Source of the DNA: Bacillota bacterium
GTDB taxonomy: Bacteria > Bacillota > Clostridia > Oscillospirales > Oscillospiraceae
Direction of reading: 5' to 3'
NCBI GenBank assembly: GCA_021199635.1
Contig: JAJQHS010000025.1
Span: 700 to 58,601, forward strand
Length of the DNA: 57,902 nucleotides
Shown one piece after another: positions 1-8,003 of the stretch. The position numbers and the translations under genes were made by a program. Positions within the stretch are counted from its first letter, which is position 1. The number at the start of each line of letters is the position of its first letter. The notes under the pieces were generated by a model. It saw only the letters and a list, made by a program, of their open reading frames with translations, searched no databases and was not told where the DNA came from.

Positions 1-55
1 GGTACCGCCCCGACTCGTGGACCACATAGCTCACACTGCCAAAGGCTGACCCGTC
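1..55. repeat. 55-nt exact repeat at the window edge, copy 1 (copy 2 at 2671-2725)
   Basis: Bases 1-55 are identical to 2671-2725 and the first mismatch is at base 56 (c versus g). Both lie in the same reading frame of paralogous large permease genes, in a region encoding part of the extracytoplasmic domain. Confidence 0.95.
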
Positions 56-904
56 CCGTACAGTCAGCGCTGACGCGCCCTGCATGTCCGATTTCACCCC
101 GGCGAAGAAGAAACTGGTGGGTATTAACCCAGATGGGTCAGTCAGGGCTAATCCTTGCATTTCCCAGTCCTCGTCCACATAGTCATCCCCGTATATCAGG
201 TACCGTCCGCCAATCTCCAAATCTGCCATGGCCAAACTCTCGACATCCGGTAGATTCAATGTCACATAAATTACGCGTCCGGTAGGATCTGCATAGCCCT
301 CCTCCATGGACACCACCTGCCGGATGATGCCCCGAACCTCTACCTTAACGCTGGTTACCAGACTGGTTTCCGTCCCGTCCTCTTTGATGCCTTCCGTAGT
401 GTTCACGCTCGGCTCGCCGATTTCCGTCAGCTCCACCTCCAGCATGGCACAGGCATAATTTACCTCCCCCTCAAGCTTGTGGGTAGCGATATCCTCAAAT
501 GAACCCGCATATGGATAGTAGTAGGTGTGTTCCGTAAGATTGTCAAAGACAAGCTCCGGCAGATAGGCCGATGCCAGACCCGGGGCAGCGACTAACTTAA
601 CCAGGTCACCCCGTGTTTGAACTATGTTATTAATAAGGTCATCAATTTGTGAAGGCAGCAACGCGTTCCATGTTACAAGCGGCAGTGAATTTCCATTCTC
701 ATCTGTTTCGTAGGTCGTTGAAAAATTGTACTTCGTGGTTGTCAAAGCAATCGTAGTGAAATTGTATTCAATCTCCTCCCTTGTCATATCGGTAGCAACG
801 GCCTGGCCAATGCACACGCACAGGATAGAGGAGGCAAATGCCGCGACAAGCAATCCCGCAATCAGCTTGAGCGGCTGTCTGACAAGCTGCAGTAGCATTT
901 TCAT
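1..904 (-). CDS. Large FtsX-type ABC transporter permease, partial (C-terminal part beyond left edge)
   Basis: About 301 codons are open from ATG at 904 to the window edge; the rest of the gene lies outside. A GGGGTGAG ribosome binding site precedes the ATG. The protein starts with a short basic stretch and a membrane segment (residues about 14-37). An extracytoplasmic domain follows, with motifs shared with the other large permeases here (ASAYLPEL around residue 110, YACAMLEVELTEIGEP around 150). It is a paralogue of the 1511-3718 product and resembles the proteins at 43417-45606 and 47643-49775. The family (MacB/FtsX type permeases) moves substrates or force across the membrane with a separate ATPase. 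No ATPase is visible next to it. Function of this copy is inferred from family only. Confidence 0.8.
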   Translation of the reverse strand, partial: MKMLLQLVRQPLKLIAGLLVAAFASSILCVCIGQAVATDMTREEIEYNFTTIALTTTKYNFSTTYETDENGNSLPLVTWNALLPSQIDDLINNIVQTRGDLVKLVAAPGLASAYLPELVFDNLTEHTYYYPYAGSFEDIATHKLEGEVNYACAMLEVELTEIGEPSVNTTEGIKEDGTETSLVTSVKVEVRGIIRQVVSMEEGYADPTGRVIYVTLNLPDVESLAMADLEIGGRYLIYGDDYVDEDWEMQGLALTDPSGLIPTSFFFAGVKSDMQGASALTVRDGSAFGSVSYVVHESGRY

Positions 905-928
905 GATTCTCACCCCATATTTGGATAA
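800..928. repeat. 129-bp near-identical block, copy 1 (copy 2 at 3614-3742)
   Basis: Bases 800-928 match 3614-3742 with three substitutions. The block covers the ribosome binding site, start codon, N-terminal signal/membrane segment and about 15 bases upstream of the start region of two paralogous permease genes, while the flanking coding sequence is clearly diverged. Confidence 0.9.
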
Positions 929-936
929 CTATAGGT

Positions 937-974
937 ATCCCCACTCAGTTTGATTGTAAATGCTGAGTGGGGAT
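937..974 (-). other. RNA hairpin between the secreted-protein gene and the partial permease gene
   Basis: A 12-bp perfect inverted repeat (937-948 with 963-974, 14-nt loop) lies between the stop of the 1007-1414 gene and the start of the 1-904 gene. There is no U tract after it on the minus strand, so it may be an attenuator, a partial terminator or a mRNA-processing/stabilising hairpin rather than a full terminator. Confidence 0.6.
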
Positions 975-1006
975 TGTGCGTTGAGAATATACGGTCAACT
1001 AAATCT

Positions 1007-1414
1007 CTATTCAACCGTCTTGAACGAGTTTCCACATGCGCACTGATACAAGTAAGTAGATGTTTCACCGCTTGTACTGATCAAAGTCTTTACATACTCG
1101 TGGATATCAGTATACGAAGAAATGAAGTTGCCTGTGTAGGAATAGGCGCAATTTGCACAGAGATACAGCTCGTACTCCTCGACCAGGTGGTAACTGCCAC
1201 AATCCGTATACACAAGCTTCGCAGTGAGGGTAAACGAGTGATTCCCACCGGGGCAAAGTGCTGCCGCAGGCAGGGCCGTGTCCCCCGGGTTGCTGACGAC
1301 ATCGGTGTGTGCAGGCTCCTCTGCTCCAATCGCAAACACCGCCAGGGAAAGTGCAGGCAGAAGCAGAACGAGCGCTAAGGAGGCGGACAGGCTTTTAAGT
1401 AAAGTCTTCTTCAT
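1007..1414 (-). CDS. Small secreted Cys/His-rich protein of unknown function
   Basis: A protein of 135 residues. ATG at 1414 is preceded by a perfect AGGAGG at good spacing, so this start is preferred over the in-frame upstream ATG at 1477. The N-terminus is a classical signal peptide (basic start, hydrophobic core ending about residue 28). The mature part carries spaced Cys and His residues: a CPGGNH motif, a Cys-Ser-Tyr-His stretch, a CANC pair and a final CACGN. This pattern could bind a metal or form disulfides. It sits between two large FtsX-type permease genes and has its own promoter just upstream. I do not recognise the family; an accessory or substrate role for the neighbouring permeases is only a guess. 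Confidence 0.8.
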   Translation of the reverse strand: MKKTLLKSLSASLALVLLLPALSLAVFAIGAEEPAHTDVVSNPGDTALPAAALCPGGNHSFTLTAKLVYTDCGSYHLVEEYELYLCANCAYSYTGNFISSYTDIHEYVKTLISTSGETSTYLYQCACGNSFKTVE

Positions 1415-1467
1415 GGTGAACCTCCTGCATTTTGTTTTCGGCAGGCGAAAAACACCCCTGTGAATAT

Positions 1468-1499
1468 ATTTTATCATGTGCGCATCTGTTTGTCAACAG
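1468..1499 (-). promoter_or_regulatory. Promoter of the secreted-protein gene, duplicated at 3784-3815
   Basis: On the minus strand TTGACA (1491-1496) and TAAAAT (1468-1473) are separated by 17 nt. An inverted repeat CTGTT-N4-AACAG (1486-1499) overlaps the -35 box and could be an operator. A 42-bp stretch (1468-1509) matches 3784-3825 with three differences. Confidence 0.65.
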
Positions 1500-1510
1500 C
1501 AGAATTATGA

Positions 1511-3718
1511 TTATTTTCTCCTCTTCAAACCCTTGTCCCGGGTCATGAACAGCGCCAGGAGGACGGTCAGCCCCAGCGCCGCCACCAGCTGCGCCACCGC
1601 GATCCCTACCAGCACCAGCGGCTCCATCTCCACCGTCAGCGTTTCATCTACGCTGGATGTCAGCCGCCCTACCACACTGTTCCACAGCAGCATCCCTGCG
1701 CCCGTGCCCAGTACCGTGCCCGGCACCAGCAGCCATGCGCTCGAAAGAAATACATGCCCGATCTTCTGGCTCCGTTTCGCACCCAGCGCCGTCATGGTGG
1801 ACAGCGACTTCCCCTGGCTCCCCGGGAACAGCAGCAGAAACAGCAGCAATATCACTCCGTATACCACCGCACCCAGCATCATCGCCTTCTGGGATACCTC
1901 ACCGTAATCCATCACTGTGCCGATGATCTCGTTGTACCCCTGGTCATAGTAGACGAACAGCCCCTCATAGCCCGCTTCCTCCACCAGCACCCGGAACGGC
2001 TCCACCATCCCGTTGCGCAAGATCAGCGTCCGGAAAAAGCCCTGGTTGCCATAGTCCATATCAGACACGACCGCGTTTTCCGGTACAAAGATCGTGTTCG
2101 GCGTAAACGAATAGATATTTTCTGACGGGTCAATCCACGCGTTGCTCTGCCGGTACAGCCCGACAATCACATATTCCTCCGCTTCCCCGGCAAACTCGGT
2201 GGTCCCGCTGTAGCGGTACGCCCAGGGGTTGATCACCCCATAGCCGTCAGAGATGAATTTCTGGTTGGGGGAATCCCAGTCATAATTGTAAAACTGCGGC
2301 GTGATGGTATCCCCTACCGACAGGCCATTCATGCTGGCCAGCGTTTCCGACACAATGCACACCTTTGCCCCCTCGTCCAGCTCCTGCTGGGTGAAGTCCC
2401 GTCCTTCCACGATCCGGGCATTGTCCCGGGCAAAGTCCGCAATATACCCCAGCTTCTGCACGCCGATAATGGGGAACGCGTGGTAATTAATCTCCATGTA
2501 CGACAGCTGCTGCTGCCAGAGCGCGCCCTCCTCCGAGGCCAGGAATTCCTCCACCGTCCCCTCCAGCTTTGCAATGGTGGGCACGGCATAGCGTGCCTGC
2601 CACTCCTCCTGGGAAACCTCCACCATCTCTCCATCCTCACCGGTGATATAGTGGGTTTCATCCAGCGTGGGGTACCGCCCCGACTCGTGGACCACATAGC
2701 TCACACTGCCAAAGGCTGACCCGTCGCGCACAGTCAGCATCGCTGCGTCGATCAGGCGCAGCCACTCCTCCTCCAAAGCGACCCTTCTCAGGCCTAACGC
2801 GTAGTTATTCGGGTACACATAGTCAGCAACCAGTGTATTGTTTGGATTTTGGGCACGGAGCCGAGCTATCTCAAACTCCGAGTAGTAACTGATGCAGCTC
2901 TCGTCAATCTCCTGCAGCGACACGTTCGTGCCATCCGCATTCATAAACTCGGTAATGTATCCCCGCAGCACCCAGTCCCCGTCCAGATAGTCCCCATAGA
3001 CCAGGTACCGGCTGCCAGGCTCCAGCTCCTGCGCCGCCAGGCTTTCTTCGTCCGGCAGCTCCAGGGTAATATAAATAATGCGACCCGTCGGATCGTCGTA
3101 ACTCCCCTCTATAGACACGACCTGCCGGATCGTGCCCTGAAGCTCTACAGTGATACCTGTTTCCAGGCTGGTATCAGAGCCGTCCTCCAGGACCCCAACG
3201 GCAACCACCGTTTCCGGTTCCCCGATCTCCGTCAGTTCCACCTCAAACATGGCGCAGGCATAGGTGGCCTGTGCCTCCAGGCGTTGCGTCTGCGCCGTCT
3301 GGACGCTGCCAACGGCCCAGTAGAAATAATCGTGGGAAACAATGCTGTCATAGGTAAGCTCCGGCAGATAGGCTGATGCCAGACCCGGCGTCGCGTCAAA
3401 TTTTACCAGGTCATCCTGTGCCTGCACAACACCGTTGATCCACTCGGCAACCGCCTCAGGCAGCCCCCAGGTGAAGTCTTCTACCGCACGGCCCCACATC
3501 GCCAAAAATTCTTCGTCCGCATTGCAGGTATTAATGAAGTTATAATCTGTGGTTTCCAGTGCCGCAGTGGTGAAAAGAGCGTCCACCGCGGTGGCCGTAT
3601 TTTCAGCGGCAATGGCCTGGCCAATGCACACGCACAGGATGGAGGAGCCAAATGCCGCGACAAGCAATCCCGCAATCAGCTTGAGCGGCTGCCTGACAAG
3701 CTGCAGTAGCATTTTCAT
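1511..3718 (-). CDS. Large FtsX-type ABC transporter permease
   Basis: A protein of 735 residues. ATG at 3718 is used because GGGGTGAG lies just upstream; an in-frame GTG at 3727 lies inside that site. Topology is one N-terminal membrane segment (about residues 14-37), then roughly 560 residues of extracytoplasmic domain. Three C-terminal membrane segments follow (around 625-645, 670-695 and 705-730), with the LSTMTALGAKRSQ cytoplasmic loop typical of FtsX/MacB permeases. The YEGLFVYYDQGY motif just before the C-terminal segments is shared with the large permeases at 43417-45606 and 47643-49775. No ATPase gene is adjacent in this window, so its energising partner may lie left of the window or be borrowed. 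Substrate unknown. Confidence 0.85.
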   Translation of the reverse strand: MKMLLQLVRQPLKLIAGLLVAAFGSSILCVCIGQAIAAENTATAVDALFTTAALETTDYNFINTCNADEEFLAMWGRAVEDFTWGLPEAVAEWINGVVQAQDDLVKFDATPGLASAYLPELTYDSIVSHDYFYWAVGSVQTAQTQRLEAQATYACAMFEVELTEIGEPETVVAVGVLEDGSDTSLETGITVELQGTIRQVVSIEGSYDDPTGRIIYITLELPDEESLAAQELEPGSRYLVYGDYLDGDWVLRGYITEFMNADGTNVSLQEIDESCISYYSEFEIARLRAQNPNNTLVADYVYPNNYALGLRRVALEEEWLRLIDAAMLTVRDGSAFGSVSYVVHESGRYPTLDETHYITGEDGEMVEVSQEEWQARYAVPTIAKLEGTVEEFLASEEGALWQQQLSYMEINYHAFPIIGVQKLGYIADFARDNARIVEGRDFTQQELDEGAKVCIVSETLASMNGLSVGDTITPQFYNYDWDSPNQKFISDGYGVINPWAYRYSGTTEFAGEAEEYVIVGLYRQSNAWIDPSENIYSFTPNTIFVPENAVVSDMDYGNQGFFRTLILRNGMVEPFRVLVEEAGYEGLFVYYDQGYNEIIGTVMDYGEVSQKAMMLGAVVYGVILLLFLLLFPGSQGKSLSTMTALGAKRSQKIGHVFLSSAWLLVPGTVLGTGAGMLLWNSVVGRLTSSVDETLTVEMEPLVLVGIAVAQLVAALGLTVLLALFMTRDKGLKRRK
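2671..2725. repeat. 55-nt exact repeat, copy 2 (copy 1 at 1-55)
   Basis: Identical to bases 1-55 at the window edge; lies inside the 1511-3718 permease gene at the homologous position. Confidence 0.95.
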
Positions 3719-3742
3719 GATTCTCACCCCATATTTGGATAA
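3614..3742. repeat. 129-bp near-identical block, copy 2 (copy 1 at 800-928)
   Basis: Covers the ribosome binding site, start codon and N-terminal segment of the 1511-3718 permease; three differences from copy 1. Confidence 0.9.
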
Positions 3743-3783
3743 TTAGATAACGATCAATAAACTATAAACATCCCCGCAGCTGT

Positions 3784-3815
3784 ATTTTATCATGTGCATG
3801 TCTGTTTGTCAACAG
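3784..3815 (-). promoter_or_regulatory. Promoter of the 1511-3718 permease gene
   Basis: On the minus strand TTGACA (3807-3812) and TAAAAT (3784-3789) with 17-nt spacing. The same CTGTT-N4-AACAG inverted repeat (3802-3815) overlaps the -35 box as in the 1468-1499 promoter, suggesting common control. Confidence 0.65.
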
Positions 3816-3871
3816 CAGAATTATGTTTTTCCTCCCCTAAATCATGAAGTAATCGCACAAAGATGCAGCAA

Positions 3872-3919
3872 CCCCGGGTGGGGCGCTGGATGCAGCGGCT
3901 CCGACCCGGGGCTTTTTTT
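3872..3919. terminator. Strong GC hairpin with T tract after the exporter operon
   Basis: CCCCGGGT (3872-3879) pairs with ACCCGGGG (3904-3911) and encloses an inner CGCTG/CAGCG stem. On the plus strand it is followed by seven T (3913-3919). It lies just downstream of the minus-strand exporter stop codon (3941), where the U tract is poorer. The best-formed orientation is plus, although no plus-strand gene precedes it. Confidence 0.7.
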
Positions 3920-3940
3920 CTTATAATATTCGCGTCCGGC

Positions 3941-5791
3941 TCAGGACGCCTGCTCAAACTGGCTGTTATACAGCTCCGCGTAGAAGCCGCCCTGCTTCAG
4001 CAGCTCCTCGTGGCTGCCCTGCTCCACAATGTCCCCGTCCCGCATGACCAGGATAATATCCGCATTCCGGATCGTGGACAGGCGATGGGCGATCACGAAG
4101 CTGGTGCGCTGCTCTGTCAGCCGATCCATAGCCTGCTGGGTCAGCATCTCCGTCCTGGTATCCACGCTGGAGGTGGCCTCGTCCAGGATCAGCATGGGGC
4201 TGTTCTGGATCATGGCCCTGGCAATGGTCATCAGCTGCTTCTGCCCGGCGGAGATCGCCGTGTGGTCGCTCAGCACGGAATCATAACCATGCGGGAGCGC
4301 CTGGATGAAGTTGTGGATGCCGCAGGCCTGGCAGGCGCGGATCATGTCCTCCTCCGATACGCCCTGGGTATTATAGAGCAGATTCTCCCGGACGGTGCCC
4401 TCAAACAGCCAGGTGTCCTGCAGGACCATGCCAAACTGGCTGTGGACATTGCTCCTGGGAATGTTCACCGTGGGCACGCCATCGATCAGGATGCTTCCGC
4501 CCGTCGGCTCAAAGAACCGCATCAGCAGATTGACCATGGTGGTCTTGCCCGCGCCGGTGGGGCCGACGATGGCCACCTTCTGCCCCGGATGCACCTTCAC
4601 GCTGAAGTCGTGGATGATCTCCTTCTCCGGCGCGTTGGGATAGGCGAACCGCACATGGCTGAACTCCACCTCCCCGCGGACATTCACAATGCGCTCGGTC
4701 TTTGCGGATTCATCCTCCATCTCCTCCTCGGAGAGGAACTCGAAGACGCGCTCCGACGCTGCCGCGCAGGACTGCACCTGGGTCATGGCCTGGGCGATCT
4801 GGCGCAGGGGCGACTCAAACAGGCGGGTGTAAATCAGGAACGCCGTGATCACGCCGAAGCGGATCTGCCCATCGATGATCAGAGCCGCGCCCACGATACA
4901 TACTGCCACATAGCCCACATTGCCGATGAATGTCATCAGCGGCTGCATCAGCCCGGACAGGAACTGGGAGCGGAAATTCGCGGTTTTGACCGCCTGATTC
5001 ATGGAGGAGAAGGTATCCTTCACTTCCTCCCCCGCGTTCAGGATCCGGATGGCATCGTGGCCATTGTACATCTCCTCGATGTACCCGTTCAGGGTGCCCA
5101 GGCTTTCCTGGCGAGCTGTAAAATACTTCTGCGAGCGGCTCATGATGACGACCATCAGGACCAGCCCGATAATGGTGGCGAGGACTGTGGTCGTCGCCAA
5201 AATCCAGTTGGTGTAATACATCATGATCAGGCAGCCGATGAACTGGGCGATTGCCGTGACCAGATTGGACAGGCTGTTGGACATGGCCTGGCCGATCATA
5301 TCCACATCGTTGGTCATGCGGGACAGCACGTCACCGGCGGCGTTGCCGGAGAAATATTTCAGCGGCAGACGGTTGATTTTCGAATCGATATCGCCTCTCA
5401 GCCGCTTGGCGGTGCGCTGTGTCACCGTCTGCATAATGTAGTGCTGGGTGAAGCTGCACACGGCGCTGGCCAGGTAAATTCCCAGCAGCAGCACTGCTAC
5501 GCTCCGGATGCCATCCATATCGATCTGGCTGGAGAGGCCGTCATAAATATAGTTGGTCAGCCGGCTGATCTGATCCGGGCCGATGATGGTGAAAACTGCG
5601 CCCAGCGCGGCAAGCACCAGCGCGAGCAGGATGATCCACACCTGGCTCCGGCAATAGGAAAGGAGGCTCTTCAGCGCGCCCTTCATATCCTTGGCTTTGC
5701 CGCCTCCTGCACCCATGGAACCGCGCCCCATTGGGCCGCGCCGCATGGGTGCGCCTGTCCGGCCGGACGGTCTGTGATTGTTCTCTGGCAT
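3941..5791 (-). CDS. Heterodimeric ABC exporter subunit, canonical NBD
   Basis: A 616-residue half-transporter. After a Gly/Arg-rich N-terminus come six membrane segments (about residues 50-330), then a nucleotide-binding domain. Walker A is GPTGAGKTT, Walker B ILDEATSSVD with the catalytic Glu, and the H-loop is VIAHRLS. The signature is the degenerate ISAGQ instead of LSGGQ. Pairing it with the upstream 5807-7603 product, whose degeneracies are complementary, gives one consensus and one degenerate ATP site, as known for heterodimeric exporters such as BmrCD and TM287/288. The start at 5791 has GGAGGTG upstream and lies 15 nt after the partner gene, so the two are co-translated. Likely exports drugs or lipophilic compounds; substrate unknown. 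Confidence 0.92.
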   Translation of the reverse strand: MPENNHRPSGRTGAPMRRGPMGRGSMGAGGGKAKDMKGALKSLLSYCRSQVWIILLALVLAALGAVFTIIGPDQISRLTNYIYDGLSSQIDMDGIRSVAVLLLGIYLASAVCSFTQHYIMQTVTQRTAKRLRGDIDSKINRLPLKYFSGNAAGDVLSRMTNDVDMIGQAMSNSLSNLVTAIAQFIGCLIMMYYTNWILATTTVLATIIGLVLMVVIMSRSQKYFTARQESLGTLNGYIEEMYNGHDAIRILNAGEEVKDTFSSMNQAVKTANFRSQFLSGLMQPLMTFIGNVGYVAVCIVGAALIIDGQIRFGVITAFLIYTRLFESPLRQIAQAMTQVQSCAAASERVFEFLSEEEMEDESAKTERIVNVRGEVEFSHVRFAYPNAPEKEIIHDFSVKVHPGQKVAIVGPTGAGKTTMVNLLMRFFEPTGGSILIDGVPTVNIPRSNVHSQFGMVLQDTWLFEGTVRENLLYNTQGVSEEDMIRACQACGIHNFIQALPHGYDSVLSDHTAISAGQKQLMTIARAMIQNSPMLILDEATSSVDTRTEMLTQQAMDRLTEQRTSFVIAHRLSTIRNADIILVMRDGDIVEQGSHEELLKQGGFYAELYNSQFEQAS

Positions 5792-5806
5792 AATACACGC
5801 ACCTCC

Positions 5807-7603
5807 TTACGCGTTCGCCGCCAGCTCTTCCTCAGAGAGCTGCGACAGTGCAATCTGCTGGTAAGCCGGGCAATTCCGCATCAATTCTTCGTGGGTGCCG
5901 ATCCCGGCGACGACGCCGTCGTCCAGCACCACGATCCGATCTGCGTTCCGGATGGTGCCGATCCGCTGTGCCACGATCAGGCAGGTCGTGTCACCCAGGT
6001 CCTCCTTCAGCCGCTGCCGCAGGATGCGGTCTGTCTTATAATCCAGCGCGGAGAAGGCGTCGTCGAATATCAGGATCTCCGGCTTCCTGGCAATGGCTCT
6101 GGCAATGGAGAGCCGCTGCTTCTGCCCGCCGGACAGGTTGGTACCGCTTTGGGAGATGCGGCTGTCCACCCCGTCCTCCATCGCCTGGACGAAATCCGTT
6201 GCCTGGGCAATGCTCAGCGCGTTTTCCACATCCTCGTCTGTGATCTGCTGGGCGCCTTTTCCGAAGGTCACGTTGCCATGCACCGTGTCGGCAAACAGCG
6301 TGGCCTTCTGGGCAACCAGCCCCACCTTGCTGTAGAGCGCATCAAAGCTGTAATGGGAAATTTCCTTCCCATCCAGCAGAATCGTTCCGCCGGTGGCATC
6401 GTACAGTCTGGCGGCCAAACCGGCCAATGTGGACTTGCCGGTGCCGGTGGCGCCGATAAAGGCCACAGTTTCGCCCCGCTTCGCCGAGAACGAAATGTGC
6501 TTCAGGCAATCCTCCGACGCATCCGGATAGCGGAAGGATACGTCCCGGAACTCGATGCTCCCGGTTTCCCCGGAATCGGTTTCCGTGCCTTCCTGCACAG
6601 CCACGTCCGCATCGAGCACCTCATTGATACGGGATGCAGATACCTGTGCCCGGGGCAGCAGCATGAAAATCATCAGCAGCATCACGAAGGACATGATCAC
6701 GTACATTGCATAGGAGCTGAAGGAGACCACATCCCCGAACAATGTCGCCCGGTCGGATACGGCGGCCATCATTTCTACCGCCGTTCCAGTCAGCGGGATC
6801 TCGATGGCATTGACCAGAGTGGCGCCCACATAGTAGATCACCACTGTGACCGCGCTCTGGACGAACATCATGATCGGTGAGAGGAACGCCATCCCGCGGC
6901 CGGTGAACAGCTGCGTCCGCATCAGGTTGTCGTTGGCGGTGTCAAATTTGTCTTCCTGGTATTTTTCCGCATTGAACGCACGGATGACCCGGATACCGGT
7001 CAGGTTTTCGTCCGTCAGGCGGTTCACATCATCGATCTGCTTCTGCACGATGCGGAATTTGGGGATCATCACCGCCAGCAGGACGATCAGCGAGCCAACC
7101 ACAATGACCACTGCGGAGGCCACCACCGTGGAGAGCTGCCAGCTCTTGCCAACGATCTTGATGATTGCCCAGATTGCCATAATCGGCGCACGCAGCAGCA
7201 TTTGCAGTCCCATGGAGATAATCATCTGAATCTGCGTGATGTCATTGGTGGTGCGGGTGATCAGGCTGGCGGTGGAAAATTTCCGGATCTCGCCGCTGCC
7301 CAGGGATGTCACCTTGTTGAACACCTTCGCCCGCACGTCAAAGGAGAAGTCCGCCGCGATCATGGCTGCCAGATACCCGACAACCACCGTCAGCAGCGCA
7401 CTGCACAGGGCGCAGCCCAACATTTTCCCACCAGCGGAAAAATATTGGGAAAGCTCCGTCACCTCGCTGCTGATCAGCACCGTGATTTCCGCGGTGTAGT
7501 CCGGCAGACGCAAATCAAAATAAACCTGGCCGCAGACCAGCAGCAGGCACACCAGTGCCAGATACCTGTCCTTGGCCTTCATATTGCTGAAAATATGAAG
7601 CAT
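5807..7603 (-). CDS. Heterodimeric ABC exporter subunit, non-canonical NBD
   Basis: A 598-residue half-transporter: six membrane segments in residues 15-310, then an NBD with Walker A GATGTGKST and an intact LSGGQKQRLSIARA signature. Walker B reads IFDDAFSALD, with Asp in place of the catalytic Glu, and the H-loop is IVAQRIG, with Gln in place of His. These substitutions mark the subunit that contributes the inactive ATP site in heterodimeric exporters. The start at 7603 has a GGAGG site. It is preceded by a Cys-cluster protein gene with a 61-nt gap and followed directly by its partner at 3941-5791. Confidence 0.92.
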   Translation of the reverse strand: MLHIFSNMKAKDRYLALVCLLLVCGQVYFDLRLPDYTAEITVLISSEVTELSQYFSAGGKMLGCALCSALLTVVVGYLAAMIAADFSFDVRAKVFNKVTSLGSGEIRKFSTASLITRTTNDITQIQMIISMGLQMLLRAPIMAIWAIIKIVGKSWQLSTVVASAVVIVVGSLIVLLAVMIPKFRIVQKQIDDVNRLTDENLTGIRVIRAFNAEKYQEDKFDTANDNLMRTQLFTGRGMAFLSPIMMFVQSAVTVVIYYVGATLVNAIEIPLTGTAVEMMAAVSDRATLFGDVVSFSSYAMYVIMSFVMLLMIFMLLPRAQVSASRINEVLDADVAVQEGTETDSGETGSIEFRDVSFRYPDASEDCLKHISFSAKRGETVAFIGATGTGKSTLAGLAARLYDATGGTILLDGKEISHYSFDALYSKVGLVAQKATLFADTVHGNVTFGKGAQQITDEDVENALSIAQATDFVQAMEDGVDSRISQSGTNLSGGQKQRLSIARAIARKPEILIFDDAFSALDYKTDRILRQRLKEDLGDTTCLIVAQRIGTIRNADRIVVLDDGVVAGIGTHEELMRNCPAYQQIALSQLSEEELAANA

Positions 7604-7664
7604 AAAATCCTCCTGTCAATCAATTCAGAACGCCCGCGCCCGTCGCTTCCGCGCCGGGGCAGGT

Positions 7665-7979
7665 TCAGTCTGCGCTTTTCTTCTCCGTTTCCCACAGCCG
7701 GAAGGTCTGCACATAGGTGCAGTCCTTCGGGAGCGTCGGGTTGAACAGTGCCGTGAACAGGCCAACCTTGCCGCAATGGCTGCACTTACGGAACCGGTCC
7801 TCATACACACGGCAGAGGCCGGTTTGGGTATCGAGATTTTCACAGGGCGCGCGATAATCGATGATCACGTCCCCATCGTCGCAGACGCGGCGGGCGTAAC
7901 AGCACTTGCCGCAGCGATTACACAATGCATCCCAGTCCTTTCGCCACCGGCGCCATGCCCTCCAAATGCGCAGCAGCAT
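7665..7979 (-). CDS. YkgJ-like cysteine-cluster protein
   Basis: A 104-residue protein with the CxxCxxCC-type cluster near the N-terminus (CNRCGKCC around residue 20) and further Cys residues (RAPCENL, GLCRVY, CSHCGK). This pattern belongs to the UPF0153/YkgJ zinc- or iron-chelating family, whose role is unknown. The start at 7979 has GGAGG nine bases upstream. It lies 24 nt after the nitroreductase stop and before the exporter pair, so it is probably part of the same operon. Confidence 0.8.
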   Translation of the reverse strand: MLLRIWRAWRRWRKDWDALCNRCGKCCYARRVCDDGDVIIDYRAPCENLDTQTGLCRVYEDRFRKCSHCGKVGLFTALFNPTLPKDCTYVQTFRLWETEKKSAD

Positions 7980-8003
7980 TTTCCGGTACCTCCAGCCGTC
8001 CGG

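Noticed and set aside
3863-6880. A 1005-codon plus-strand open frame
   Set aside because: It is antisense to the two ABC exporter genes, which have full domain motifs; its His/Gln/Gly-rich translation shows no domain and arises from the high GC content.
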